Origin: Dichotomocladium elegans
Lineage: Eukaryota; Mucoromycota; Mucoromycetes; Mucorales; Lichtheimiaceae
NCBI GenBank assembly: GCA_025716815.1
Contig: JAIXMN010000012.1
Coordinates: 930,001 to 994,000, forward strand
Direction: 5' to 3'
DNA: 64,000 nucleotides
In this document: positions 45,714-56,178 of the stretch, piece by piece
Numbering within the stretch: position 1 is the stretch's first letter
Layout: each line of letters opens with the position of its first letter
Translations under genes and position numbers: made by a program
Notes under the pieces: model-generated
The model's input: the letters and a program-made list of their open reading frames with translations, nothing else
The model's database searches: none
What the model was told of the DNA's origin: nothing

Positions 45714-48224
45714 ATGGCTTCACGTTGGCGCGCCACAACTTTACTCGTGACCACAGCCACAGCTGCTGTACTGACAGCGGCCACCACCACCAGATCCTCT
45801 TCCTCTCGTCCCCACCATCAGCGGGATTCGTCCCATGTCACTGATTCAGATACCGTCACCTGTCTTCTGTCGCGAATCTTGCGATCAGCGTATGCTGAGC
45901 AAAATCAGCAAGGGCAACAACATACCACAACATCCAAAGCGGGTAATGGACAGGACGAAAGGACTGAAGCGTCTACTCCGGCCCGATCTCTCGATGAGCT
46001 TGTTGGCAACCTGTTCAGGAAACCAGACATAACGAAACTAATGACGCTCCCGTCATTTCCGTCTCTCGATGATCTTAACGAAAAAATCCCCACAACGGAA
46101 GATATCAACAAAAAGATAGCTGCGTTGTATCCGTCGTTTTCCTCCCAGTTTGACAGCTTACGTCAGGGCTATGCCGTTCTTTGGGATTATATCACAATGG
46201 ATGATTTCAGGCACATGGTGGCCGACATGGAAAGGGAATTTAAAGATGCGGTGACCTATCCTGAAGTTGCTGAGGACGCCTACGTTAGGTAAGAATTAAC
46301 GACCAACTAAGAAATGATGGCGAATCTATCTTATTAATGTAACCGCCGTAGAATTGGCGCAGGAATTTCACAGGGAGAAGAGGCTTTTTTACGCAAACGC
46401 AAGGCAAAACAAAAACAAGCATTTGCTGATTTTATTGGCGTCGATGTGAACGAAATCGACGAAGAGGATATTCCTGTGACGGCCATTGCATCGAGGTAAT
46501 ACATTACATGGGAGGGCGATAGATTGTTGAGGCATATGTTTTTTCTTTATGCGACTTACATTCCTTCAGTGGTGGTGGATATCGCGCTATGGTCGGATGT
46601 GCTGGTTACATGAAAGCAATGAACGACACTGGTGTTCTTGATCTGGTGACATATCTTGCAGGTGAAGTGACGATAGACTGGACTCGAGGATGTGATCGTA
46701 CTGATGATGATGCATAAGGCGTTTCGGGTTCGTGCTGGACCTTTGCGCAGCTTTACAGTCCCCTAGCGGATGGTTCCTTTGATACACTGTTCAGCCATTT
46801 CAAAAGCCACGTACACACTCACCTTGCCAACGTAACGAATCTGGTTAATATCTTAAAGGCTTCACCGGACAACAGCAAGATCCTTATGCAAGGTATAATA
46901 GAACGCTTTTATCAGCAGGAGGGTACAATCAATATGGTCGATGTGTTTGGTATGATGCTGGGTGGAACGCTGCTGACGAAGGTTGAGACCGTTTCGGACG
47001 ATGCTAAAAACGACGAAGGTGTGGTGATGGAACCGGGTGGAAAACGTGTCAAACCTTTGCTCGCGGATCGCAAAACAGTCAACCTGTCAGGACAGGCCGA
47101 GTATATCCAGGATGGGTCGCTTCCCATGCCGATCTATTGCGTTGTACGACATGATCTGGAGTGCGAGAAACGTGATGGAGACGCGTACCAATGGTTTGAG
47201 TTCAATCCATTCGAAATGGGGTCCGAAGAAATAAATGGTAACGCTGTGTGCGGGTTTGGGTATTGGGCTGTCTCATCTAAAGAAGAATGGCTTAGCATGG
47301 ATTCCTGTATGGGCCTTTGGAAGGAAGTTTGATAATGGAAAGAATACAGAACGATTACCAGAGCAAACGATGAGCATTATGATGGGGTAAGTCTTGTCTC
47401 TGATGTTGAACCAATCCAATATGTACTCGCTCACTCGCATATTGCTCTGCAGCGTTTTTGGGTCTGCCTTCGCTGCAAGTCTTGCGCACTTCTACCAAGA
47501 AATTCGTACTTTTGTCCCCAAATCCGCCCTCGAAAAAGCTGACGGGGTGTTTAACCGATACCAGAACTCCATGTCCTCCTTCCATCCTATTTCTCCAGCA
47601 TGCTTTCCTAATCCTTTCTACAACTTATTCACCGCTACCGAACAGACGCCTCTTGCTACCCAGAACCTATTGCAATCACGTGAGCTCTGTCTTGCTGACG
47701 CCGGCCTTGACAACAACCTGCCATTCTACCCGCTTTTACGCGAAGATCGCAAAGTTGATGTTATTTTTGCAATTGACCTAAGTGCTGATATTCAGACAGC
47801 TCCTCATCTGAAGCGTGCCGAAGGTTATGCTCGCCGTCGCGGAATTGAAGGTTGGCCCAAGAATGCAGGCTGGCCAAAGGATGGCAACTCCAATGATCCT
47901 TATCCACTTGGCACCTGCACAGTGTTTGCGTCACAAGGTTATGAAGGGGGAAAAGTCCATCCGATAAACGTGGTTTATTTCCCCCTTATTATCAATAGCA
48001 ACTATGACCCCGAATTTGATCCGCAGACATGCGAATTCACAAGCACATGGAACTTTGTGTATACTCCAGATCAGGTCTCCAAACTCATTGGTCTTGCAGA
48101 GCAGAATTGGAAGGACAATGTCGGCACTGTCTGTGAGGTTCTAAAGCAGGTCTGGATGCGAAAACGTGCAGATCGACTTGGCAAACACCTTCAAATGAGT
48201 CGGGACGAAATTATGGTTGCTTAA
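45714..48224 (+). CDS. Cytosolic PLA2 / lysophospholipase (PLB) type phospholipase
   Basis: Six exons (45714-46288, 46352-46495, 46570-46661, 46719-47237, 47296-47386, 47453-48224) give 730 residues. The catalytic domain has the oxyanion-hole region SSGGGYRAMVGCAGYMKAM, the nucleophile elbow GVSGSCW (Ser codon 46724-46726) and the aspartate in DAGLDNNLPFYPLL. These form the Ser-Asp dyad of the cPLA2/PLB family, which hydrolyses acyl chains from phospholipids and lysophospholipids. The N-terminus (MASRWRATTLLVTTATAAVL) may be a membrane anchor or mitochondrial-type signal, followed by a low-complexity Ser/Gln linker. There is no C2 domain. The active serine is reached only after splicing out 46662-46718, so the long frame alone hides it. 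Confidence 0.93.
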
Positions 48225-48524
48225 AAAATCAATTCACTCTGTTAATCTCTGGATCATCTTTCGTTGCCGTGTTGTTTGAATCACCAGATCCTCTTTCTCT
48301 CTTTTTTTGAGAGAGAGCGAGGATGGATGAGAATTTAATGTTCGAGAAAATGGAGATAATAACGGTATGTATGCAGTATGAAGATTGATCAATTATAAAA
48401 AGGAAATCATGTTCTGCGCTCCTTTTTGACCTGGATCATGTCTGATCTCGACTATAAAACTAGTTCAGCGCTATGGATAATAATAAAAGATACTTGAGGG
48501 CTACAATCCTGATATCCTTTACGT

Positions 48525-51500
48525 ATGATGTGGGTGCGAGACGTCTTCGTATTTTGTGCATGTATCATTCCGCAAGCGTTGGCCAGTACGTATTTTCATG
48601 GTCCATTAGTTTTTCCTCATGAAAGAGCGGTAAATACAATTTTTCTGTATGTCTAGTCGCTTTCCGAACCCGGTGCTGGGAAGAACTCAATCGGCAAGTT
48701 TATCGATAAATATGTGGAAGTTTTTATTTCTCATTGGATGCAAGTTACTCTACATAGAAAGCGCAATCTCCTTACCGATGGTATGTGTCAGCGTATTAAC
48801 CAAGGCCAACAAGGATGGCAGACGAATCAAGCAGATGACTGGGTGTATTATCCTCAGCAATACGGTATGAGATAAGTGAGCTTAGGTTGAGGTTGGAGAC
48901 CTTTTTTTGAAGTGATATGAATATACTAACAAACATGTGTTGTGGATCTCTTAGTTAATGTGTCACTCACAGAAATGGTCGTCTCCATCGCTACAGGTAG
49001 GACGAAATAATACGGATCACATTGAAAAGCTCTTAAAACCATGCCAGTGGGCGGTTGCTGCGCGCCAAATCGATGGAAACATGCGGGTACTCTGTATCAG
49101 GACAATGGAGAAAACTTTGATGAGACAGGAGACAAGATTACTGGGATATCTGATGCGCCGCTTTATCAAACGGTGTCTGTGGAAGGAAGCTATATGCAGT
49201 ATATGACAGATGACAATGCCATGGTAGGCTTGAATTGTTTAAATGGTGTTTGCAGATGCATACCCTACCTGCGTTTGCTCATAGTCAATTGTAGAACATG
49301 ACACTCCTTCCATCTGTTAATATGGCCGATAAGCAGTCAATCTTGTACGGTGTAGCATTTGATCGCGCGATAATTATCACCTATCGGTATTTGAGCCATG
49401 ACCGCCAGGTGCTTGGCAATTTCTCGACAGGTGTCCTTCGGAACTCAGCAACGGTGCCCGATGTGGCTCTCCCGCGCTATACGCGCTATATTGTAAGTAA
49501 ACGGGAAACCAAACTGCTCTCCTTTTTTTTCCTTTTGCCAGCTGCTGATCAAGCAAAGGAGATCTCCATTTATGGATCGCGCGCCAACCCGCTCTGTTTT
49601 ACCTATATTTATGCTGGACTGTACGTTGATATCGCGCGAACGACCGTGTCACGGTTATGTTCCCGGCGTAAGCATCAATGGCGACCGTTATGCGTTAAAA
49701 GTATTGGTGGAGCGTGCATCCTTCCTCTCGTTAACCATCTATTTTTTTTTGAAGTCATTACGATTTTTCAATACCTTGCATTGATCAACTTTCTTTTGAT
49801 CCCAACCTGTTTTGCCATCATGGCCAAGCTTTTCCGTGCCTTTGAGTTCCCACCGTAAGTACCATCAGCAAATCCCTGGGGTCGAGGACTTATAAACTAA
49901 TTAAATCTCTTTCCCGATCTGTGAATCTCAATATGATAAATAGGCCTGTGCGGTTTCTATGCCGTCAATCGACTCAACCTCTTATCCTATGCATATTTAT
50001 GATGATTGGTTCATTTATTTTCAGCCAGGCTTGGAACTTGATGAACTCGCAGTCCTTAATTTTTGACGAGTGGTTGCCGCGTGCGGCAAAAGTAATAGGC
50101 AAGCCAGATGTAACTGAAAGGGCAACAACAAGGAAGAGAAAGCTAACATGAAGTCCGTATATCTCAGAGCTGTTCCTTTCTTTCTTTTTGTATGCCGTTT
50201 ACTTCTACCCGGTATTTATTTTTGTTCGGGGAGTGGAGAAGGAGGCGTAGAATGATTGTTGGGTCTCTCACATCTACAGCACCTGCGTTTCGACTCTTAG
50301 ATTTTCTTGTGTTACGCTGCAAGCTATCGGTCCCGCATTGCCAATATCCTGGGCACCTATGTGACCCTTGTTCTGTTCGCCCTACGTGTGGCCATTGATC
50401 TCCCATCCTTTGTGGTGACCTACGCACGTGACCTTCTCTTTTTAGTGTTGAATGTGGCGGCTGCAGTCCCTGCAATTATGACCTACATGATTGTTCTGCT
50501 CTTTTTCTTGGTCAGAGCCTTTACGTTTCGAGAATGCGATATCTGCCGGATGACGGTCCTCGAAGTCGAGGATGTTGAAGAGCAATATGTCAAGCATCTT
50601 TTCATCAAGCAGCGATTTGAGATTGTGGTAACTTATAGACAGAATGGAACCGTCATAGCTGAAAATTGATGGTGATTGTATCCTAGCGAACTGTCAGGCT
50701 ACCAATCACGAGGAGACTTTGGCTCTTGATGACGAGAAAAAAATATTGCGACTGGCGCCAGATTATTACGATGAATGCAGTTCTAGGTACACATCCCTAT
50801 GTTAGGTAAAAGACGCAAACATTGAGATGTGAGACCGGGGAACGATGTCACTATCCTGACATACTGTACGGATATGCATTGCGCACGGACAAATTTCTGT
50901 AGGATCCCATTGGTTGTCAAGAGCTCCTTGACCTTGCTCACCTATTGTCTGGCTCAGCTTGTAAGTGTACCTATGTTTTGTACGATTTCCAGCCTTCCCC
51001 TCTCCTTTGCCAATGCTCTATGTTTTTTTTTCATGCAGATTCCCGTTCTGCTTACTCAAATGATCGGCGTCGGTGGTGTGGTTCCGACGCACATTTGTGC
51101 ATGGTCGCCCTACCTCACCCAGTTCCAGTTCCATCCAGACCCGATGGCCTTTGCCAGAAAATCGTTTCTGCTTATGCAGATTGCGATCTATATTGCGACT
51201 GCCGGTGCAGGAGGATGTAAGAAAGCAAATTCAGTTCCGTAGAAATAATTATCGGCAACTCACGTGCGCAACATCGAAGTCTGTATTCTCTACGCATTTG
51301 GGATCATCCGCCGTATCACTAAGGACATTCTTCGCCTCCGCCGAGGCGACTACGGTATCTTTAAAGGGAAGAAGAATAATGAGTAAGAGCTCTCTCTCTC
51401 TCTCTCTGCCAGGCACCCTTTCTATATATTTTACCTATTAATTTTCTTTTTACATGTGAAAATAGTATTGACATTGACGACGCTATCCGATTCCTTGGTG

Positions 51501-52398
51501 TCTGTGTCGGGTTTGGTAAGAATGGGCATCGCGTAAAAAATATGGAACATGATGATACATTAGTGGATATATAGGATTTACGGGCACCATGTATTTTATG
51601 GTTGAAGTGTCAATCATTGGAACGTTTATTGCACTGCTAATCCTGCTTGATCGGGTGCGGGAATGGTTCCTGAACCAGGTGGGCTACGGAACTTATTTTG
51701 CCAGCTTCTTCGTCGCTATCCTGGTGCAGATGATCCAGAAACGGACTACATCCATTCTTTTCATCAAATACGATGCACGTTTTAGTTTACAGAACCGTGG
51801 TCCATTTCTGCATTATTGGTACTTTATGATGTTTACCTCGATGACCCGTGCCTTCACGTCGTACATTTTACGCACCCTCAAGCTGCTGTTACGCTATCCA
51901 ATCTTCAGTCTCCGAGTCGACCGCAACGCAGAGACCTGGTCTGTTCGCCGAGGAGACGGTGGGTTTACAGGTTACTGCGGCATGGTAATGAATAAATATA
52001 TGGCTAGCGAAAATAGACATACCAACAATACTAAATTGTAGACCGATATATGTAGCTACTTGCCGAACACGAGTATAATAACCCGGTTTTGTTGGTATTC
52101 ATCGAATGTCTCCTGCACCACATACACCCGAAACGTCCCTTACAGCGCTGCCAGGCTCACAGAGACAGGAATGATGTTGAGGACCACGATAGCATGTTAA
52201 TCGATGCGAGGTATGCTGACGTACCAAGAGCAAGGACGCGCTGGCTTCTCGCATATACTCTCATCCAAAATCCTATGGTAAGCGCTCCGTCCTTCTTTTT
52301 CCCGCTTTTCAACCTTCATGTACGTACGTACTTACACGTACACCAACCCGGTCTAGCTGCGCCATTGTAGGAAACATAGGCTATTCAAAGAGACGTGA
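48525..52398 (+). CDS. STRA6-like multi-pass membrane receptor/transporter
   Basis: About nineteen small exons give roughly 930 residues. A signal peptide (MMWVRDVFVFCACIIPQALA) and about 300 extracellular residues precede the first helix (QYLALINFLLIPTCFAIMAK, about 49770). Then come about nine helices. Several stretches run colinear with vertebrate STRA6: FFLYAVYFYP|IFLCYAASYR; a helix ending before EEQYVKHLF; RIPLVVKSSLTLLTYCLAQL; GIIRRITKDILRLRRGD; the C-terminal ARTRWLLAYTLIQNPM|LRHCRKHRLF, close to the vertebrate RARWGLAYTLLHNP. STRA6 moves retinol between its carrier and the cell; what the fungal protein binds is unknown. A 20-base exon (48610-48629) keeps the frame. Junctions near 50787-50826 (40-base intron) and 51216-51280 are the least certain. 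Confidence 0.83.
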
Positions 52399-52572
52399 TC
52401 CTGGGGAGGGGGGCGAACAGTATAGTGTATAGACATTTACACTTGGAAATTTATGCCAAGAATTTTTTTTCCCTCCATAAGATAGAGACTGAAGCTGGGA
52501 TCAAATTCATGCGGAGGAGAGACTCATCTATTTTTATTGGATATCATTCGAATTCTATTCAAAAAAAGGCCC

Positions 52573-53976
52573 ATGGACGACATATACCAATACACTGCTT
52601 CGGCAGTGCAGGAGAACAGCAATGAACCTCAGGTCGCAGAAAAGAATGATCCGCTCATTAATGCATTCAACAATTTTGGTTTTGGCAAGCGCTGGACCAG
52701 CCTTGTTGATACAGTCAAGAAAGGGGTAATCATTAAAAGAATGGCAGCAGGCGCTTTTAAAAAAAAATTCTTGCTGACAAGGCTCGCACCATTGTGAAGA
52801 GTGAGCAAGTCATCGCAGTTACTCGTAATGATCTCCAAGAGTTTGCCCAAGTGCTAAAAGATGATACCACCCATGTCGTTGACAAAATCGCCATTCCCAC
52901 CAATTCGGCATCACCGCCAATGAAGGCGGATGGGAAGGGCAAGGCGAGGGCCACCAGTGTAGTATCGTCCCCTAGCGTAGAAAAGGAGCAACCACTCTCT
53001 TCGGCGTCACCGTGGAGCTATATCAGTCAGCTCTCTTCACAACTTCCCTCGGCCATTCGCCTGCCTGACAATATCGACCTTGGACGGTTGCATGAAGAAA
53101 TGAACCAGGGCACCCGCTTTGCTGAACAGTATTTGCAAAAGTTTGGTACTGAAGTCATGAATACGCTCAGCAAGACAATTGCTGTCATTGAGCCCGAAGA
53201 TGTGGACAGTCAGGCGCTTGTCGGTCGAACGAGCACAAGTAGTCGTGCCGGCCGTGTCTTGTGAGTCGATACAATGGGAGAGAGGGATGCCGCTCTGAGA
53301 TGAAATGATACTCATGAAGAATCAATTCTAAGCGCGACACGCAAGGAGCAGCAGCTCGCTGAGATGAGGGCGAATCCTGAAACCTTTCTGAAAGATTGTG
53401 TTCCAGCAGATCTGGACAGCAGCACTCTCGACTTATTTGACGCAGATAAGCGAACGGAGGATATCTCAAAACTCCTTGAAGAGTATCCCGAGCTACGCGA
53501 AATGATGGATCGACTAGGTGATTATAAAATACAACCGCACCACATTTGGTTTGCTTTTTCATTGTTATGGCTGATGATTGTCCTGCGACAAACCAAAAAG
53601 TTCCCGTGGAAATTAGTTATACACTTTTTTGGAAACGGTATTTTTACCATGTATGGAAGACCGAGGAAGATGACCGCAAGAGACATGTCATTGCTGAAGG
53701 TAAGAAACGGCTATTGCACGCTATATTCACATGCTAAATATCAAAGCTTTAGCTGCTGAAAATGAAGAGGATTTCAGATGGGATTCGGATGATGAAGAAG
53801 AAGGATTAAGTTCCAAAAAGACAGGGGATGGTGACAAGTCACTGATGAAGCAGGAAGTGATACCTAAAGTGGACCTTGAGACAAAGGAACCCGTTACCCC
53901 AGCAAAGAAGGTGGTACCAGAGTCCCCTTCAAAACAGGAGGAAAATAGTGAGGATAGCGATAGTGATTGGGAGTAA
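52573..53976 (+). CDS. BSD-domain protein
   Basis: Five exons join in phase: 52573-about 52727, from about 52788 to 53261, then exons starting at 53333, 53610 and 53755. The N-terminus MDDIYQYTASAVQEN is helical. The centre contains an amphipathic region (RLHEEMNQGTRFAEQYLQKF). The BSD domain is rebuilt across a splice as VPVEISYTLFWKRYFYHVW, with the diagnostic Phe-Trp pair. The C-terminus is very acidic and ends SEDSDSDWE. BSD domains occur in TFIIH subunit p62, SYAP1-like and Dos2-like proteins; the overall design here fits the small SYAP1/Dos2 group, whose role is in trafficking or signalling adaptors. No enzyme motif is present. The intron around 52728-52787 was placed to bypass a TAA at 52758. 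Confidence 0.84.
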
Positions 53977-54592
53977 TAGCAGAAATTCTGAAGCCTAGCT
54001 TTATTCCGATCAGTTTATGATACATTCGCCAGTAGCGTCCATAGTCTCAGAGAAAACATAAACTGCTCATTAACGTTATGGTCTTGAGGTTGTCTATTTT
54101 AGGAAATAAAGTATGGTTTATGCAGAAATGTGTTTCTGGGACAATAGGACTATGTGCGCTTGCAACGTCTTTCCGGCGAGACACAGTTAAGAAGGGGGTG
54201 GTGTGTGGGTGATGGGCACATTGATGAAACTAGAAATCCCAACGAATCATAACTTCCCTTTTCCTAACCTCCCAAAGTCTGTAACTTTGCCCACGGTTTA
54301 CACTTGCTCTTTCTAGCAACCACTTCTTTGTTCTATCCAGAGGGTGTTTTTTTTTCGCTCAGGTACCGCTTATCAACAGTTGCCCTGCCGGTGTACTTAA
54401 GCTGCTGATAACGTAGGGCGCCCTTCATAACGAATCGGAACTAGACAACGCAGGGGGCACTTCTCCATTACGCATCCAGTGCCATCACTTCAAAGCCTCG
54501 AAAGTTAAGAATCGCAACACTATACCCATTTGTCTTTTTTTGGGGGGGGCCTCAAAACCCGTAACAAGTACAGCACAAAATTTAAACTTCAA
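53977..54592. other. Upstream region of antizyme, possible ORF1 exons
   Basis: No complete gene is seen. A short ATG frame at 54212 (MGTLMKLEIPTNHNFPFPNL) and an ATG-less frame ending in CCG-TAA at 54559-54564 could belong to the antizyme ORF1, but the splicing is not resolved. Confidence 0.35.
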
Positions 54593-55554
54593 ATGGTAAC
54601 ATACTTCAACGACCACACCGTTCCACTGCAACAATTCGCTTCAACGGCATCGCAAGCATCACCACTGCTTGGTGAGCAGCAGGACAGAGAGACGAAATTT
54701 GAGATTCAAGCAGTGGAAAAGCGGAGTATGTGGTCGAAAAAAGCAGGCACCCCCTTTTCAAAAGGAATTATGGTTACTAACTTGCCACAGCCGCTGAAGA
54801 TACAGCAATGCTCCTTTTTGATCATAGAGATGCTAAACACAGTGATATACAAGAAACGTTTTCTATCACCTGCTTTTACCGCCAACAGGTGATAATACGC
54901 AACGCTTTTGTGTATCAGCGGGCCTTGTTCATAACCTTGCCCTCTGCGATTGACCAGGAAAGCTTTCATGCATGGTGAGTTTTCAACGTTTCTTCTCTCA
55001 ACATCTATATGCCTTCAACAACAGGGATTACAATCCCTCCTCCTTTTGCTATCGCTCTCTATATGATACTGTTTTATCAAGAGAGAAAGAGAAAATAGCC
55101 TGATGCATTCGTCAAGGATGTGAATCACAACGAATATGGTGAGGCGTGGATATCCAAAAGCGAGGAGGCGCTGTATTCTCTCTTGTTCGTACTTCTTGTC
55201 CCGAATTCATGCAAAAAAAAAGACACTCCACGTCCAGGATATTTTCCCCCACTCTGTCTACTGACACATACCCAATAGCATTATCCGGCTTATTGAGTTT
55301 GCCGAGGAACAGATGCCATCCTGTGACTCCTTGATAATAATCGTCGAAAAGAATAACAAAATGACCCGTAAGTAAAAGTAAACAATGGCCACGATCGTGG
55401 ACTGGGATTCACACCCGATCCATTCATCCATCAAAATGGTTGGTTTGTAGACACGCTACTCCGAGCACTTCTTTATTTTGGGTTCCAACTCGTCGACCCG
55501 GTCATTTATTGCCACACTCCTGCGTACGTCTTGCTTGGCTACGAGCTCAACTAG
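54593..55554 (+). CDS. OAZ: Ornithine decarboxylase antizyme (5' end and frameshift unresolved)
   Basis: The antizyme domain is rebuilt over four exons (to about 54727, 54792-54974, 55279-55367, 55451-55554): RALFITLPSAIDQESFHAC, IIRLIEFAEEQMPSCDSLII, then TLLRALLYFGFQLVDP and the end YVLLGYELN. The order matches the ODC antizyme family: LYIEIP-like strand, LLEFAEE helix, LxRxxxFxGFE segment. Antizyme binds ornithine decarboxylase, sends it to the proteasome and limits polyamine uptake. Known genes need a polyamine-driven +1 ribosomal frameshift near the start. The reading frame of this domain stays open upstream to 54509, past the first in-frame ATG (54593), as expected if translation enters it by frameshift. 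Intron 2 ends in a perfect TACTAAC...cag signal. The stop TAG (55552-55554) overlaps the opposing gene's stop. Confidence 0.85.
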
Positions 55555-56030
55555 TCTATTGGTATGCTCATCTTGTACTCTTCTTTGATTTTCTTTGCAA
55601 AATCAGAGTATCCACCGACGAACTTTTGTTTACCGGCTACGCATCCTTCGTAAATAAAAGGGGATGTCTTTTGTTGTGTATCAAACTCCTTGTGGGAGAT
55701 TAAGAAAGATTATCGTTGGCCCTGTTCCTGAAAAACCAAATGTGTATCATGATCTAGCTTACCTCTTGGAGTTCTTTTAAGCGTTCGTACCATTGTGACT
55801 TGACATAGGCACTCACGTCAGTCTTGACATTGGGATGTTTTGTGTTCAATCGATCAGCGACCTCCGCAGCCAGGTGGAAGTAATGGCAAGACAGAAATCC
55901 TTCCTGGTGACAATGTCAGTTGTTGTGTGTGCTGACGTTATAACGACAATGATGTTCGTTTACAATGTGGTAGCATGCCGTTTTCGTTGGGATTTCGTCG
56001 AGGTCAGGAGCTGTTGAAGAAAATAACCAG
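55551..56030 (-). CDS. Small thioredoxin/glutaredoxin-fold-like protein, 5' end uncertain
   Basis: Exons on the minus strand read EGFLSCHYFHLAAEVADRLN, then NVKTDVSAYVKSQWYERLKE, then after an intron TSPFIYEG...KFVGGYSDFAKKIKEEY and a stop at 55553-55551. The pattern (Cys near the start, helix A-E-x-A-D-x-L, short strand, W..L, T-S-P-F/I-x-x-x, G-G-x-x-D/E-F) resembles the glutaredoxin-like N-terminal domain found in MDH1B and small stand-alone relatives. The active-site region has only one cysteine, so redox activity is doubtful. An upstream ATG frame (56044, MGLFSWLFSSTAPDLDE) is attractive but one base out of phase with the next exon, at a run of five T (55980-55984). Either the first exon differs or there is a sequence error. 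Confidence 0.6.
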
Positions 56031-56178
56031 GAAAACAGACCCATCCTATGAAAGGAAAGGAAAAACTGGACAGAGATAACAACCAAAAATTCCAAGTGTA
56101 TTTTTTTTTTAGGTATCTCCGAACCAAAACTTTCTTATCATCATCCCAAAGAAAAAAAGAGGGTGTGGGGGAATCATT

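Noticed and set aside
55084..55190. Exon reading DAFVKDVNHNEYGEAWISKS inside the antizyme intron
   Set aside because: Including it would split the antizyme domain between ESFHA and LIEFAEE. Direct joining of 54974 to 55279 is in frame and matches the family. It could still be an alternative exon.
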